Positions 52,722 to 62,268 of a stretch of 64,000 bases of DNA are shown here, one piece after another. The notes under the pieces are model-generated. The model had not been told where the DNA came from. It was given only the letters and a program-made list of their open reading frames with translations, and searched no databases. The position numbers and the translations under genes are program-made. Position 1 is the stretch's first letter. Each line of letters opens with the position of its first letter. Source of the DNA: Lachnospiraceae bacterium (lineage in GTDB: Bacteria; Bacillota; Clostridia; Lachnospirales; Lachnospiraceae); assembly GCA_022790855.1 (NCBI GenBank), contig JAAVYA010000037.1, positions 1 through 64,000 of the forward strand, written 5' to 3'.

Positions 52722-54230
52722 ATGGATAATCAATTTGAAAACAATTTTAATTCTGATCATCAGCCAGGCGGCAGTTCCACATATCATGCCCAGGATGGGG
52801 AAGCGAGGGAGGTTCATCAAGAACAAGCCCAAGAAGGAGTTCAGTCAGCTTTCCAATCGCAGCAGCAGGGGCATGAAGAGACCGTCCAGGCCGGTTCTTT
52901 GTATTCTTACAGCTATGTGAATCGGGAAGGAGAAGAACAGCAGCATCAATTTTATACTGCTTACGATGCGCCGAAAAAGAAGGAGAAGCGTAAGAAGGAA
53001 AAGAAGCAGAGAGAAAAGAAGCCTCAGGGGTTTGGGGTTGTTCTTGGAAAATGTGCGGCAGTGGCTTTGGTGTTCGGATTGGTGGGCGGAACCGTATTTT
53101 ATGGGACAGGTTATGTGTTCCAGCGGGCATCAGGAACCGACAAGGCTGAGGAACAGGAAGCTCCAAAGAATACGGCCGTTAATAACAGCAATAAGCTGAC
53201 CACTACAAGCACAGGGACAAAAGCGGTGGTCAGCGACGTATCCGATGTAGTGGACAACGTAATGCCTTCTATTGTGTCCATCACAAATCTGTCCATACAA
53301 GAGATGGATTTTCCGTTCTGGTTTGATGAAACCTACAGCCAGGAGGTGCCAAGTGCCGGATCCGGTATTATTGTAGCACAGACCGATCAGGAACTTTATA
53401 TTGCCACCAATAACCATGTGGTAGCAAACGCTCAGACATTGACTGTTTCCTTTGCAGATGGAGAAGATGTGACGGCAGAAATTAAAGGAACCGATCCCAG
53501 CACCGACCTGGCGGTAATTTCCGTTCCTCTTGACAGCATACCGACGGATACCTTAAACAGCATTAAGGTTGCTACATTGGGTGATTCTAAGGGCTTACAA
53601 GTGGGAGAGCCTGCCATTGCCATTGGAAATGCTTTAGGATACGGCCAGTCTGTTACTACGGGCGTTATCAGCGCCTTGGATCGGGAAGTGACTGTGACAG
53701 ACTCAGAAGGCCAGCCTATTACCAACGACCTGATTCAGACAGACGCGGCCATAAACCCAGGAAACAGTGGAGGTGCGCTGCTGAATATCAACGGGGAAGT
53801 CATCGGGATCAATTCTGTGAAATATTCTGATGAGCAGGTGGAAGGAATGGGCTATGCTATTCCGATTTCCGTGGCGGAACCTATCATCAATGATTTGATT
53901 ACAAGAGAAGCAGTAGATGAAACAGAGGCGGCATATTTGGGTGTCAGGGGCGTCAGCGTTACGGAAGAAGTATCCGAGAGCTACAATATGCCCCGGGGCA
54001 TTTATCTCACGGAAGTAGTGGAAGGAAGCGCGGCGGATAAAGCAGGCATCCATTCTGGCGATATCCTCTCCAGTTTTGACGGACGTGCAGTAACTTCTAT
54101 GGAGCAGCTGGCGGAACGGATGCAGTACTATGCCGCAGGCACGGAGGTTGAGATTGAATTGAATACCGCAGAAGGCGGAGCGTATGTAAGCCGTACCATT
54201 AAGGTAACACTGGGCAAGAAAATTCAGTAA
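52722..54230 (+). CDS. htrA: HtrA/DegP-like membrane-anchored serine protease
   Basis: 502 aa from the ATG at 52722, eight bases after GGAAGGAG. The first 95 residues are Gln/Glu/His-rich and then Lys-rich and probably cytoplasmic; a helix follows near 105-128. The trypsin-like domain has catalytic His232 (NNHVV), Asp262 (DLAVI) and Ser349 (GNSGGAL), and a single PDZ domain ends the protein (GVRGVSV... GIHSGDILSSFDG). It degrades or refolds misfolded surface proteins. The upstream direct repeats suggest control by an envelope-stress regulator. The long polar N-terminus is unusual but seen in some clostridial relatives. Confidence 0.95.
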   Translation: MDNQFENNFNSDHQPGGSSTYHAQDGEAREVHQEQAQEGVQSAFQSQQQGHEETVQAGSLYSYSYVNREGEEQQHQFYTAYDAPKKKEKRKKEKKQREKKPQGFGVVLGKCAAVALVFGLVGGTVFYGTGYVFQRASGTDKAEEQEAPKNTAVNNSNKLTTTSTGTKAVVSDVSDVVDNVMPSIVSITNLSIQEMDFPFWFDETYSQEVPSAGSGIIVAQTDQELYIATNNHVVANAQTLTVSFADGEDVTAEIKGTDPSTDLAVISVPLDSIPTDTLNSIKVATLGDSKGLQVGEPAIAIGNALGYGQSVTTGVISALDREVTVTDSEGQPITNDLIQTDAAINPGNSGGALLNINGEVIGINSVKYSDEQVEGMGYAIPISVAEPIINDLITREAVDETEAAYLGVRGVSVTEEVSESYNMPRGIYLTEVVEGSAADKAGIHSGDILSSFDGRAVTSMEQLAERMQYYAAGTEVEIELNTAEGGAYVSRTIKVTLGKKIQ

Positions 54231-54240
54231 GAGTATTTGC

Positions 54241-54332
54241 AAAATACCTTCAATATGGTAAGATAAGGGATATGCAGGGAATCCTTCCGGGAGGCCTTGA
54301 TACCTGTATCGTTACCATATTGGAGGTATTTT
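54241..54332 (+). promoter_or_regulatory. 21-bp inverted repeat that would hide the arcC ribosome binding site
   Basis: Bases 54241-54261 and 54312-54332 are reverse complements at 20 of 21 positions, and the one mismatch is a G-U pair in RNA. The right arm includes the GGAGG of the carbamate kinase gene. The inner loop contains GATACCTGTATC, a further small hairpin, and CCTTCCGGGAGG. A possible promoter (TTGCAA 54237-54242, TAAGAT 54259-54264) overlaps the left arm; transcripts starting there would lack that arm. Confidence 0.75.
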
Positions 54333-54333
54333 T

Positions 54334-55266
54334 ATGAGGAAGAAGAGAATTGTAATTGCCCTGGGTCATGAAGCATTGGGGACTACGCTTCCAGAACAGA
54401 AGGATGCTACGAAGAGGACGGCAAAAGCGGTTGCCGATTTTATTCAAGATGATTATCAGGTGGCGATTACCCACAGCAACGGGCCGCAGGTGGGGATGAT
54501 CCATACGGCTATGGCGGAGTTTTGCAAGGCCCATCCTGAATATACGGCTACGCCTATGTCTGTGTGCTCCGCCATGAGCCAGGGTTATATCGGATATGAT
54601 TTGCAGAACGCCATACGGACAGAGCTTTTGAACAGGGGCATTTATAAAACGGTCTCCACTATATTGACCCAGGTCAGCGTGGACCCTTATGACGAGGCAT
54701 TTTATCATCCTACGAAAATCATTGGCAGGACTATGACGAAGGAAGAGGCCGAGGCAGAGGAGAAGAAGGGCAATCATGTGGTACAGGTTTCGGGAGGCTA
54801 TCGGCGGATTGTAGCGGCTCCCAAGCCCATGGAAGTGATAGAAGCAGACGCTATCCGGGCGCTGCTGGATGCAGATCAGATTGTGATAGCCTGTGGCGGG
54901 GGCGGGATTCCCGTATTGGTGCAGAGCAATCGGTTAAAAGGAGCCGGCGCCGTCATCGAAAAGGATACGGCGGCAGGAAAGCTGGCTCAGCTTCTGGACG
55001 CGGACATGCTGGTGATTTTAACTGGTGTGGAGAAAGTTTGCCTTGATTTTGAGACGGATACACCGAAGCCTCTTAATGCCATGACCGTGGCAGAGGCAAA
55101 CGCATATTGCCGGGAAGGGGAGTTTGGGGAAGGAAATATGCTCCCAAAGATTGAAGCGGCGATTGAATTTATCGGGAATTCTGCGGTACGCAGTGTGCTG
55201 ATTACAAGGCTTGACAAGACCAAAGAAGGATTGGCCGGGACAACCGGGACCATCATTCGTAAATAG
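54334..55266 (+). CDS. arcC: Carbamate kinase
   Basis: 310 aa. IVIALGHEALGTTLPEQ (usual family form ALGGNALG, here with His-Glu), VAITHSNGPQVGMI, QVSVDPYDEAFYHPTKIIG and ACGGGGIPV are the family blocks. The enzyme makes ATP from carbamoyl phosphate in arginine or purine fermentation. No arcA or arcB genes are next to it, so it stands alone, followed 42 bases later by pyruvate kinase: two ATP-yielding enzymes together. The change from GGN to GHE in the first loop is worth noting but is seen in clostridial paralogues by recollection. Confidence 0.93.
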   Translation: MRKKRIVIALGHEALGTTLPEQKDATKRTAKAVADFIQDDYQVAITHSNGPQVGMIHTAMAEFCKAHPEYTATPMSVCSAMSQGYIGYDLQNAIRTELLNRGIYKTVSTILTQVSVDPYDEAFYHPTKIIGRTMTKEEAEAEEKKGNHVVQVSGGYRRIVAAPKPMEVIEADAIRALLDADQIVIACGGGGIPVLVQSNRLKGAGAVIEKDTAAGKLAQLLDADMLVILTGVEKVCLDFETDTPKPLNAMTVAEANAYCREGEFGEGNMLPKIEAAIEFIGNSAVRSVLITRLDKTKEGLAGTTGTIIRK

Positions 55267-55308
55267 GATATGTTTTGGCGGGGGAATATTGGAAAGGAAG
55301 GCAGAATC

Positions 55309-57060
55309 ATGAAAACAAACAGGAAGACAAAGATTATTTGTACCTTGGGACCCTCCACAGATCAAGAGGAGGTTTTGAAACAGCTGATGCTGGAGGGCAT
55401 GGATGTTGCCAGATTTAATTTTTCCCATGGAGATCATGCAGAACAAGGCAGGCGTTTGGAGCAGGTGTGCAGGATGCGCGCGAGCCTGGGGCTTCCCGTG
55501 GCTACCTTGCTGGATACGAAAGGACCTGAAATCCGTCTGGGCCAGTTGAAGGACGGGAAAGCCGTATTGAAGGAAGGGCAGACCTTTACCCTGACCACGG
55601 AAGAGCTTTTGGGAGATGAGACGAAGGCGTCTATCACGTATCCGGGATTGGTGAAGGACGTATCCCCGGGCGTTACGATTTTGATTGACGACGGCCTGAT
55701 TGAAATGACAGTTCAGCAGGTGACGGAGCAGGAGATTGTCTGTATAGTGAAAAACGGCGGGACAATTTCCAACAAAAAGGGCGTCAATGTTCCTAACGTA
55801 GAGCTGTCCATGCCTTATATCAGCCAAAAGGATTATGAGGACATTGTGTTCGGCATTGAGCACGATTTTGATTTTATAGCAGCCTCTTTTGTCCGAAGCG
55901 CAGATGATGTGCTGCAGATCCGCAGGATTTTTGAAGAAAAAGACTGTCATAGCATCAATATTATTTCCAAGATTGAAAATATGCAGGGCGTGGACAATAT
56001 TGACGAGATTATCCGGGTTTCAGATGGGATTATGGTAGCCAGAGGGGATATGGGCGTGGAGATTCCTTTGGAAGAAGTGCCAGTGATTCAGAAGATGATT
56101 ATAGAGAAGGTATATAATGCCGGAAAGCAGGTAATTACAGCTACCCAAATGCTGGATTCTATGATGAAGAACCCCAGGCCTACCCGGGCGGAGGCAACGG
56201 ATGTGGCCAATGCGATTTATGACGGAACCAGCGCTATTATGCTTTCCGGGGAAACAGCAGCGGGCTTGTATCCAGTGGAAGCGGTAATGACGATGGTAAA
56301 AATTGCCGCGCGGGCGGAGCAGGATATTGATTATCGTGCCAAATTCAAACGCCGGGAGAGTATGAGCAACCCGGATATCACCAATGCCATTTCCCATGCC
56401 ACCTGTACCACGGCGGAGGATTTGAATGCGTCTGCGATTATTACGGTATCCCATTCCGGAAGGACGGCCCGAATGGTATCCAAGTACCGTCCCAGCTGCC
56501 CGGTCATCGGCTGCACGATGTCAGAGAAGGTGTGCCGCCAGTTAAATCTGTCCTGGGGCGTTACCCCTCTTGTATTGAAACGCATGGAAAACGCCGATGA
56601 GCTTTTTGAGCACGCCGTGGATGAGGCGGAGAAGGCGGGCCTGATTGAGATGGGTGACATTACGGTGATTACTGCCGGAATTCCCCTGGGGGTTTCCGGT
56701 ACTACCAATATGGTAAAGGTGCATGTGGCAGGCCATATTCTCATTACCGGAGATGGAATAGTTCCCAGAAAAGCATCGGGGAATCTTTGTGTCTGTGAGG
56801 ACGCCCAGGAATTGAGAAGAAATTTTAAAGATGGCGATATTATTGTAACAAAAGAGACGAATAACGAGATGATTGAACAGATCCGGGCGTCTTCCGGCAT
56901 TATTGTGGAAGCGGAAGGAGCAAATACCCATGCGGCGATCGTGGGCCTGAGCCTGGATCTTCCGGTGCTGGCGGGGGCTCAAAATGCCACAAAGATATTA
57001 AAGACCGGTGCATATGTGAATTTGGACGGAAAAAGAGGAGTTGTCAGTTGCAATCAATAG
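55309..57060 (+). CDS. pyk: Pyruvate kinase with C-terminal PEP-utilising domain
   Basis: 583 aa from the ATG at 55309, after GGAAAGGAAGG. TKIICTLGPSTDQEE, ARFNFSHGDH, LDTKGPEIRLG, ISKIENMQGVDNI, MVARGDMGVEIP and TATQMLDSMMKNPRPTRAE are the catalytic blocks. The last 100 residues (RASSGIIVEAEGANTHAAIVG) form the PEP-synthase-like domain common in Bacillota pyruvate kinases. Final ATP-forming step of glycolysis. The end overlaps the next gene by 13 bases. Confidence 0.97.
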   Translation: MKTNRKTKIICTLGPSTDQEEVLKQLMLEGMDVARFNFSHGDHAEQGRRLEQVCRMRASLGLPVATLLDTKGPEIRLGQLKDGKAVLKEGQTFTLTTEELLGDETKASITYPGLVKDVSPGVTILIDDGLIEMTVQQVTEQEIVCIVKNGGTISNKKGVNVPNVELSMPYISQKDYEDIVFGIEHDFDFIAASFVRSADDVLQIRRIFEEKDCHSINIISKIENMQGVDNIDEIIRVSDGIMVARGDMGVEIPLEEVPVIQKMIIEKVYNAGKQVITATQMLDSMMKNPRPTRAEATDVANAIYDGTSAIMLSGETAAGLYPVEAVMTMVKIAARAEQDIDYRAKFKRRESMSNPDITNAISHATCTTAEDLNASAIITVSHSGRTARMVSKYRPSCPVIGCTMSEKVCRQLNLSWGVTPLVLKRMENADELFEHAVDEAEKAGLIEMGDITVITAGIPLGVSGTTNMVKVHVAGHILITGDGIVPRKASGNLCVCEDAQELRRNFKDGDIIVTKETNNEMIEQIRASSGIIVEAEGANTHAAIVGLSLDLPVLAGAQNATKILKTGAYVNLDGKRGVVSCNQ

Positions 57061-58427
57061 AGAGAGACAAATTTTATGTGATTGGAGAAAGAATCCTGTT
57101 TGCAGGATTCTTTCTGGCCGCATGGCTGCTTTGCGGATTGATTTCCTATACAGACGGGGATGACGCATATTTTTCATCCATGGCCCGTAGTATGCCCCTT
57201 TGGGAATACTTGAAAATGCGGTATGTAGGATGGGAAGGACGGATGACTTCGGAGACCATGACGTATCTTGCATTTTACTTTGGAAAAAGCTTTTGGCAGC
57301 CGGTCAACGCTTTTCTGTTTACCATGCTGCCGGGGGGACTGATTCATTTGGTCAAGAAACTTTCCGGGGAAAGGACGCCAAAGCAAAGCTTTTTTATGGC
57401 TTTATTGATTTATGTAATGATTCTTTCTTTGGGAATTGAAGTGATCGGCTACGGAGCGTTTTGGATTACTGGCTCTACCTTTTATTTGTGGTCTATTGTG
57501 GCAGGGATCTGGTCAGTGATGCCTTATGCGGATCTGGTGTACCAAAGAGGGAACGCGGGGCGTTTGTCTTTTCTTTACGCAATTCCCTGTGGGTTGATTG
57601 CCGCTATGGGGCAGGAACAGATTGCGGCGGTAGTGATTGCCTTTGCAGTTTTGGCAGTGTGGTATGAGATATATTGCAGCCGCAGGATTCCTATTTTGCA
57701 TCTCGCAGAAATTATAATCATGGCGGCAGCCTTGTTTGTACTATTTATTTCCCCGGGGACGGAGGCCAGAACCCAGACGGAGATTATGCGGTTTATGCCC
57801 CAATATGAGACGATGTCTACCGGAAACCATATTTTTATTACTATACAATGGGTGCTCTCCAGCTTTGCCAATGAAGGAAAACAGCTGTTTTTCCTGATTT
57901 GGATATTTGGTTTGATTTTGATGCTGCAAAAGAAGGACAACAGGGGCAAGGTATTTGCCGTACTTGCAGGGATAGAAGCTGTGGCGGCGCTGCTTCCTTT
58001 TTTGGGAGTTACCTTATGCTCCGAGATGGGGACAGGCGTAACAGATTTCAATCAGTGCATTACGCAGGTGGCAACGCCGTCTTCCTTAACCGGGCAAAAT
58101 TGGCTGGCGGTATTGTGGTGGCTGGTTGCTGTTGCATTTACTTTGGCATTACTGTGGAGGTTGGGGGAGAAACGACTGGAAAAACTGCAGCTTACGCTGC
58201 TTTTGCTGGCGGCCTGCGCCAGTGAGGGGATTATGTATTTTTCTCCCACCATGTATGCTTCCGGGGCCCGGGTTTATTTTGTGGCTCAGATTTTATTATG
58301 GTTCTTGGCAGGATTATTGGGAGCAAAGCTTTTGCGTCAGGGAAAAGTGCAGATTCTGATCCTTGCAGGGGCAGTGGGGGTCTTAAATGTGGCCTGTAGT
58401 ATAACGACGGTGGCTTCCTATCTGTAG
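57048..58427 (+). CDS. Polytopic membrane protein (DUF6056/GT-C-like)
   Basis: 459 aa with about ten hydrophobic helices. The first outer loop has YTDGDDAYFSSMAR, a D-D pair where GT-C glycosyltransferases carry their catalytic acid, followed by WEGRMTSE. Such proteins are often annotated DUF6056. It starts with TTG at 57048, seven bases after AGAGGAG, inside the end of pyk. A glycosyltransferase using polyprenyl-phosphate sugars is possible and would fit the GtrB and GtrA genes at 47931 and 52027, but this is inference. Confidence 0.65.
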   Translation: MQSIERDKFYVIGERILFAGFFLAAWLLCGLISYTDGDDAYFSSMARSMPLWEYLKMRYVGWEGRMTSETMTYLAFYFGKSFWQPVNAFLFTMLPGGLIHLVKKLSGERTPKQSFFMALLIYVMILSLGIEVIGYGAFWITGSTFYLWSIVAGIWSVMPYADLVYQRGNAGRLSFLYAIPCGLIAAMGQEQIAAVVIAFAVLAVWYEIYCSRRIPILHLAEIIIMAAALFVLFISPGTEARTQTEIMRFMPQYETMSTGNHIFITIQWVLSSFANEGKQLFFLIWIFGLILMLQKKDNRGKVFAVLAGIEAVAALLPFLGVTLCSEMGTGVTDFNQCITQVATPSSLTGQNWLAVLWWLVAVAFTLALLWRLGEKRLEKLQLTLLLLAACASEGIMYFSPTMYASGARVYFVAQILLWFLAGLLGAKLLRQGKVQILILAGAVGVLNVACSITTVASYL

Positions 58428-58509
58428 CGTTGGCTATGCAAAAAAGGACGTAATCATGGGGCTTGGACAGACGTGGATATTCATAAGAAAGCAATGAGGA
58501 TTTAGGAAA

Positions 58510-59715
58510 ATGAGGAAAAAGAGAATTTATCATTGGGGATTATTGACGGCGGTTTTTCTGCTGTCAGGTATTTTGGCCGGCTGCAGTGTGGGCCCCAGGG
58601 ACAGTGAGGAAGGAAATAGGGAGATTGGAGATATTGGAGAGGAAGCTCAGGATACTTCGGAGGATTTGAAAGAGGAGAAGCAGGAAGAAAACCAGGAAGA
58701 AAATCAGGAACAAAAGAAAGAGCAAGAGCCTGGGGAAGAAGAGCCGGCAGAGGAGCAAAATCCCCAAGACAGCCAGGGGCAGTCTGAGGATAAAGCATCG
58801 AATGAAGAACAAGAAAAGGGGAAAGAGGAAGAACAGTCGCAAGAGAAACCTGCTGCTGTACTGAATCCGGATACGGTTGTCTATGGGCAGGAAGAGGTCT
58901 GCGCTTCTTCCAACGTGAATATTCGTACCGAACCTTCCACTGACAGCGAAGTGTTCCGGGTGGCCTCCCGGCGGGAAAGCTTTATCAGGACAGCCAACGA
59001 CGGAGCTTGGAGTGCGGTGCAATTAGAAGGAAAGGAATATTATATTGCCTCGGACTATCTGGTTCCTGCATCCCAGATGCAGGAGAACGGATACTTAGTG
59101 GTGATTGATGCCGGACATCAGGCTCAGGGCAACAGTGAACAGGAACCGGTGGGGCCGGGGGCTTCGGAGACAAAGGCCAAGGTTGCCAGCGGCACCAGAG
59201 GAGTGGCTACCGGTTTGGCGGAGTACGAGCTGACCCTGGCAGTATCCTTAAAGCTTCGGGATGAATTGGAAGCCCGGGGGTATCAGGTGATGATGATCCG
59301 GGAGAGCAATGATGTGAATATCAGCAATGCCCAGCGGGCTCAGACGGCCAATGACGCTGGAGCGGATGCATTTATCCGGGTTCATGCCAATGGTGCGGAC
59401 GACAGCGGACAGAACGGGATTTTAACTATTTGCCAAACCTCCGGAAATCCTTATAACGGGAATTTGTATGGGGAGTGCAGAAGGCTGTCCGACTGTGTGC
59501 TGGACGCTATGGTGAATGCTACCGGAGCCAATAAGCAAAGCGTTTGGGAGACGGATTCTATGAGCGGGATTAACTGGTGCCAGGTGCCGGTTACGATTGT
59601 AGAGATGGGATTTATGACAAATCCCGCAGAAGATCAGAATATGGCGTCAGAGAGTTATCAATATCAATTAGCCGCTGGTATGGCAGACGGAATTGACGCT
59701 TATTTTGGGAATTAG
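58510..59715 (+). CDS. Lipoprotein N-acetylmuramoyl-L-alanine amidase with SH3 domain
   Basis: 401 aa. [12 protein letters not shown] is a lipobox with Cys25 as the lipid site. A linker of about 90 residues is almost wholly Glu/Gln/Lys, then an SH3b domain (about 125-190, [17 protein letters not shown]) and an amidase_3 domain: [33 protein letters not shown] and [10 protein letters not shown] give the zinc ligands and catalytic Glu. It acts on peptidoglycan at the membrane surface. It is the second amidase of the window. Confidence 0.93.
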   Translation: MRKKRIYHWGLLTAVFLLSGILAGCSVGPRDSEEGNREIGDIGEEAQDTSEDLKEEKQEENQEENQEQKKEQEPGEEEPAEEQNPQDSQGQSEDKASNEEQEKGKEEEQSQEKPAAVLNPDTVVYGQEEVCASSNVNIRTEPSTDSEVFRVASRRESFIRTANDGAWSAVQLEGKEYYIASDYLVPASQMQENGYLVVIDAGHQAQGNSEQEPVGPGASETKAKVASGTRGVATGLAEYELTLAVSLKLRDELEARGYQVMMIRESNDVNISNAQRAQTANDAGADAFIRVHANGADDSGQNGILTICQTSGNPYNGNLYGECRRLSDCVLDAMVNATGANKQSVWETDSMSGINWCQVPVTIVEMGFMTNPAEDQNMASESYQYQLAAGMADGIDAYFGN

Positions 59716-59719
59716 CAGA

Positions 59720-60331
59720 TCAATTTCGCCTGCTCCTTGGACGGCTGAGGTGCCATCCCACCGTAAAATGAATTTTGGCATGGGTTTGCCGGATAAAAGC
59801 GATATGCTTGACAATCACCGTAAAAGTGATCAAAAAGGCTCCCAATTGAAGGGAGAATAAGGGAACATATGCCAGGGAGGCTGCAAAAAAGCACAAAAAT
59901 GATGCGATTACTCTCCAGGCATGAGGATTGATCCGCAAAAATATGGAGAAGCAAAGAAAGGGTATTACAAGATAAAATACCATCATACTAAAGGGCAGCA
60001 GGCCAATTAATACGCCGAAGGAAACGGCGATGGCCTTGCCCTTTTTTGCGTGTCCAAGCACCGGGGTGGCCATGACAAGGGCAAACAAAGGATGATCCCA
60101 TTCCAGACACTGCAGGCAGAGGGACACCGGAATGGTGCCTTTGAGTATATCGCAGGCCAGACAGGGAACACCCAAGGCAGCGCCGAAGTTCTTGAATACA
60201 TTACCGGCGCCTGGGTTTCCGTCGTCAGAGATAAGGCGGATATCTGCGTTTCGGAAATGAGACGGAAGCAGCCTGCTGTAGAGGATGCTTCCGGATACAT
60301 AGCCTAGTAAGGCAAATATAAGATAAGGCAT
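59720..60331 (-). CDS. PlsY-like acyl-phosphate glycerol-3-phosphate acyltransferase
   Basis: 203 aa with about five helices. GYVSGSILYSRLL, DGNPGAGNVFKNFG, LACDILKGTIPVSL and VLGHAKKGKAIAVSFGVLIG are the PlsY motifs (G-S-I-P, DGNPGATNV, GH-x-F-P-x3-GGKG) in somewhat diverged form: GHAKKGKA lacks the usual F-P and GG. It would start phospholipid synthesis, or be a divergent paralogue. It ends 4 bases from the convergent amidase gene and is followed in its own direction by nothing in this window. Confidence 0.8.
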   Translation of the reverse strand: MPYLIFALLGYVSGSILYSRLLPSHFRNADIRLISDDGNPGAGNVFKNFGAALGVPCLACDILKGTIPVSLCLQCLEWDHPLFALVMATPVLGHAKKGKAIAVSFGVLIGLLPFSMMVFYLVIPFLCFSIFLRINPHAWRVIASFLCFFAASLAYVPLFSLQLGAFLITFTVIVKHIAFIRQTHAKIHFTVGWHLSRPRSRRN

Positions 60332-60342
60332 AAAAATACTCC

Positions 60343-61458
60343 TTAAGATAGTTCTTGCTGAAGCAGAAATTCATAAATATGTTCCGCAGCCTGGGGGAGC
60401 GCATGGTCGGACTGGGCTTTTTTCATGGCCTCTCGGGCCGGGGGATTTTGAATCAAAAGTCTGCCGCAGGCAATTTGTTCTTTGGTGGATTTGGCGTAAT
60501 AACTCAGTCCGTGGGAAGCAAAAAAACGAGCGTTTTTCGTCTCACAGCCGGGAATAGGAGCCGTATGTATCGTCGGAATGCCTTTTACCAGAGACTCTGT
60601 GCTGGTGAGTCCTCCGGGCTTGGTATAAAGCAAATCTGCGCTGTCCATATACAAGGAGACTTGCGGGGTAAAATCCAGGATATATACGTTCTCATATATA
60701 CCAAATCGCTGCCGCAGGGAAGCTTTCAGCTCTTCATTATTGCCGCCCATCACCACAAGGGTGATTTCCCGGCCAAATTTTTTAAGGAAAGAACGAATCA
60801 AAGGGGACATATGTCCAAAGCCCATACTGCCGGACATAATGAGAATCTCAAAGCCAGAGGGAGGAAGTCCCAGTTCTTTTCTGGCGGCTTCTTTTCCGGT
60901 ATGTTTCGCGAATTCAGCCGACACGGGGATTCCGAAGGGAAGGAGCTTTTCCCGGGGAATTCCCTTTTTAACAAATTCCCGAATCAAATCCCGGTGGGGA
61001 ATCACATAATAATCAAGCCTTGTCTCTTCCCAAAAAGGAATGGAAGTGTAGTCGGTGGCTACGGCAAGGGTAAGGATGTCCAGTTTGTATTTTTTCTTCA
61101 TGTAGGTTAAGGTCTGGGCCGGAAATAAATGGGAGGTAATGACAACATCAAATTGGTTCCCGGTAATATAATCGTACATCTGCCGCGCATATCGCGTGTT
61201 GGCAAAATATACCGGGGACTTGGTCTTGGTGTTGCTGATAATTCCTCCTGCACGATAAGCAAGGCCAAACATTTTTGGAGCTTTGTTGGCCACATTGACG
61301 TAGGCTTTACATACCGCGTTGGAGGTTTTTTTGCCTGCAAACAGTAAGGCGTCCATAAATTCACAGTCTACACGATGAAATTTTAAATTCTCGTATACAG
61401 CCAGGGCAGCAGAATTATGTCCCTGCCCGGTGCTGCAGGATAATATCAAAACCTTCAT
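60343..61458 (-). CDS. MGDG-synthase/UgtP-like diacylglycerol glycosyltransferase
   Basis: 371 aa, GT28 family. VLILSCSTGQGHNSAA is the N-terminal acceptor-binding block, and the C-terminal half has ILIMSGSMGFGHM, VVMGGNNEELKA, YTKPGGLTSTESLVKGIP, the UDP-sugar site. It should make glucosyl- or galactosyl-diacylglycerol, a membrane lipid and lipoteichoic anchor. It lies 11 bases upstream of the plsY-like gene on the same strand, giving a lipid-synthesis pair. Confidence 0.9.
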   Translation of the reverse strand: MKVLILSCSTGQGHNSAALAVYENLKFHRVDCEFMDALLFAGKKTSNAVCKAYVNVANKAPKMFGLAYRAGGIISNTKTKSPVYFANTRYARQMYDYITGNQFDVVITSHLFPAQTLTYMKKKYKLDILTLAVATDYTSIPFWEETRLDYYVIPHRDLIREFVKKGIPREKLLPFGIPVSAEFAKHTGKEAARKELGLPPSGFEILIMSGSMGFGHMSPLIRSFLKKFGREITLVVMGGNNEELKASLRQRFGIYENVYILDFTPQVSLYMDSADLLYTKPGGLTSTESLVKGIPTIHTAPIPGCETKNARFFASHGLSYYAKSTKEQIACGRLLIQNPPAREAMKKAQSDHALPQAAEHIYEFLLQQELS

Positions 61459-61461
61459 AAC

Positions 61462-62085
61462 TTAATAAGAGACTCCCAAATGGTCGAATAAAATTTTCAG
61501 GGATTCCATTTCCAGCATTAAAATCAGTCCGCAATTAATTTTGGAACCGCCGATGATTAGTTTTTCATCAATAAATAGCACTTGACGGCTCATTTCCGGC
61601 ATAGCTGCCGCGGAATCATCCAGAATCTGACGGATGGTATCTCTTTGGCTGTCTGGCGGGCTGATATTGATAAACAGGCCGGTGAGCTTTGCCAGGGCAT
61701 TTACATAAGCGGCGGAAGTAATGTTTCCCATCTCGCTGATGACGGACATATCCATTTCCTGTATGTCGTTTAAAGTACTGATTTGTGCAGGATAAAACGT
61801 ATTTATGAGTTTATCGGCAAAATCCGTGTGAAGCACATGCAGGATCATTCCGGAGATGTCGCCGGTAATATCCAGGGAAATGCCGATGGCAGTAGCGTCG
61901 CTTCCTCCTAAGAGAGCGGCGACTTCTTCATAGTCTACCAATGTGATGTTGGGGATAGCGATTTCTACCGTGGTGTTCATCATAGAAGCCAGGGCGGTAG
62001 CAGCGTTCCCAGAACCTATATTTCCAATCTCTGTCAGTACATCAAGATGATAGGGCTGTAATTGCCGTAAGGTTTCAATTGCCAT
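61462..62085 (-). CDS. cheC: CheC-like CheY-P phosphatase
   Basis: 207 aa. Two copies of the CheC/FliY/CheX active-site pattern are visible: DVLTEIGNIGSGNAATAL near residue 14-31 and ISEMGNITSAAYVNAL near 115-130 (E-x3-N pairs). These proteins dephosphorylate CheY-P. It is preceded by GGAGGAAATA and stands three bases before the glycolipid transferase, without other chemotaxis genes nearby. The organism may be motile, or the protein may act on another response regulator. Confidence 0.9.
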   Translation of the reverse strand: MAIETLRQLQPYHLDVLTEIGNIGSGNAATALASMMNTTVEIAIPNITLVDYEEVAALLGGSDATAIGISLDITGDISGMILHVLHTDFADKLINTFYPAQISTLNDIQEMDMSVISEMGNITSAAYVNALAKLTGLFINISPPDSQRDTIRQILDDSAAAMPEMSRQVLFIDEKLIIGGSKINCGLILMLEMESLKILFDHLGVSY

Positions 62086-62188
62086 ATTATTTCCTCCATA
62101 CTAAAGTCTTTCTCTTAGTTTAGCATAAGAACGTGATTTAGAACAGAACATTTTATAAAAAATTTAGGAAGATTTTAGAAAAAAACAG

Positions 62189-62217
62189 TTGCAATGAATG
62201 AAAAAAGGGAATAAACT
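62189..62217 (+). promoter_or_regulatory. Promoter of the RND transporter gene
   Basis: TTGCAA at 62189-62194, 17 bases, TAAACT at 62212-62217. It is located between the divergent cheC and exporter genes, with a 50-base leader to the ATG at 62269. Confidence 0.55.
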
Positions 62218-62268
62218 GCCAGTGCCGGGTATTTTTGCCGGAAGGAGATAAAAAGAGGAGAGATAATC

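Noticed and set aside
55018-55950. 310-codon minus-strand open frame opposite arcC and pyk
   Set aside because: Lies across two firmly identified genes on the other strand and its product is His/Arg/Phe-rich noise.
60355-61110. 251-codon plus-strand frame opposite the glycolipid transferase
   Set aside because: The minus strand holds a clear GT28 enzyme; the plus frame has no motif.
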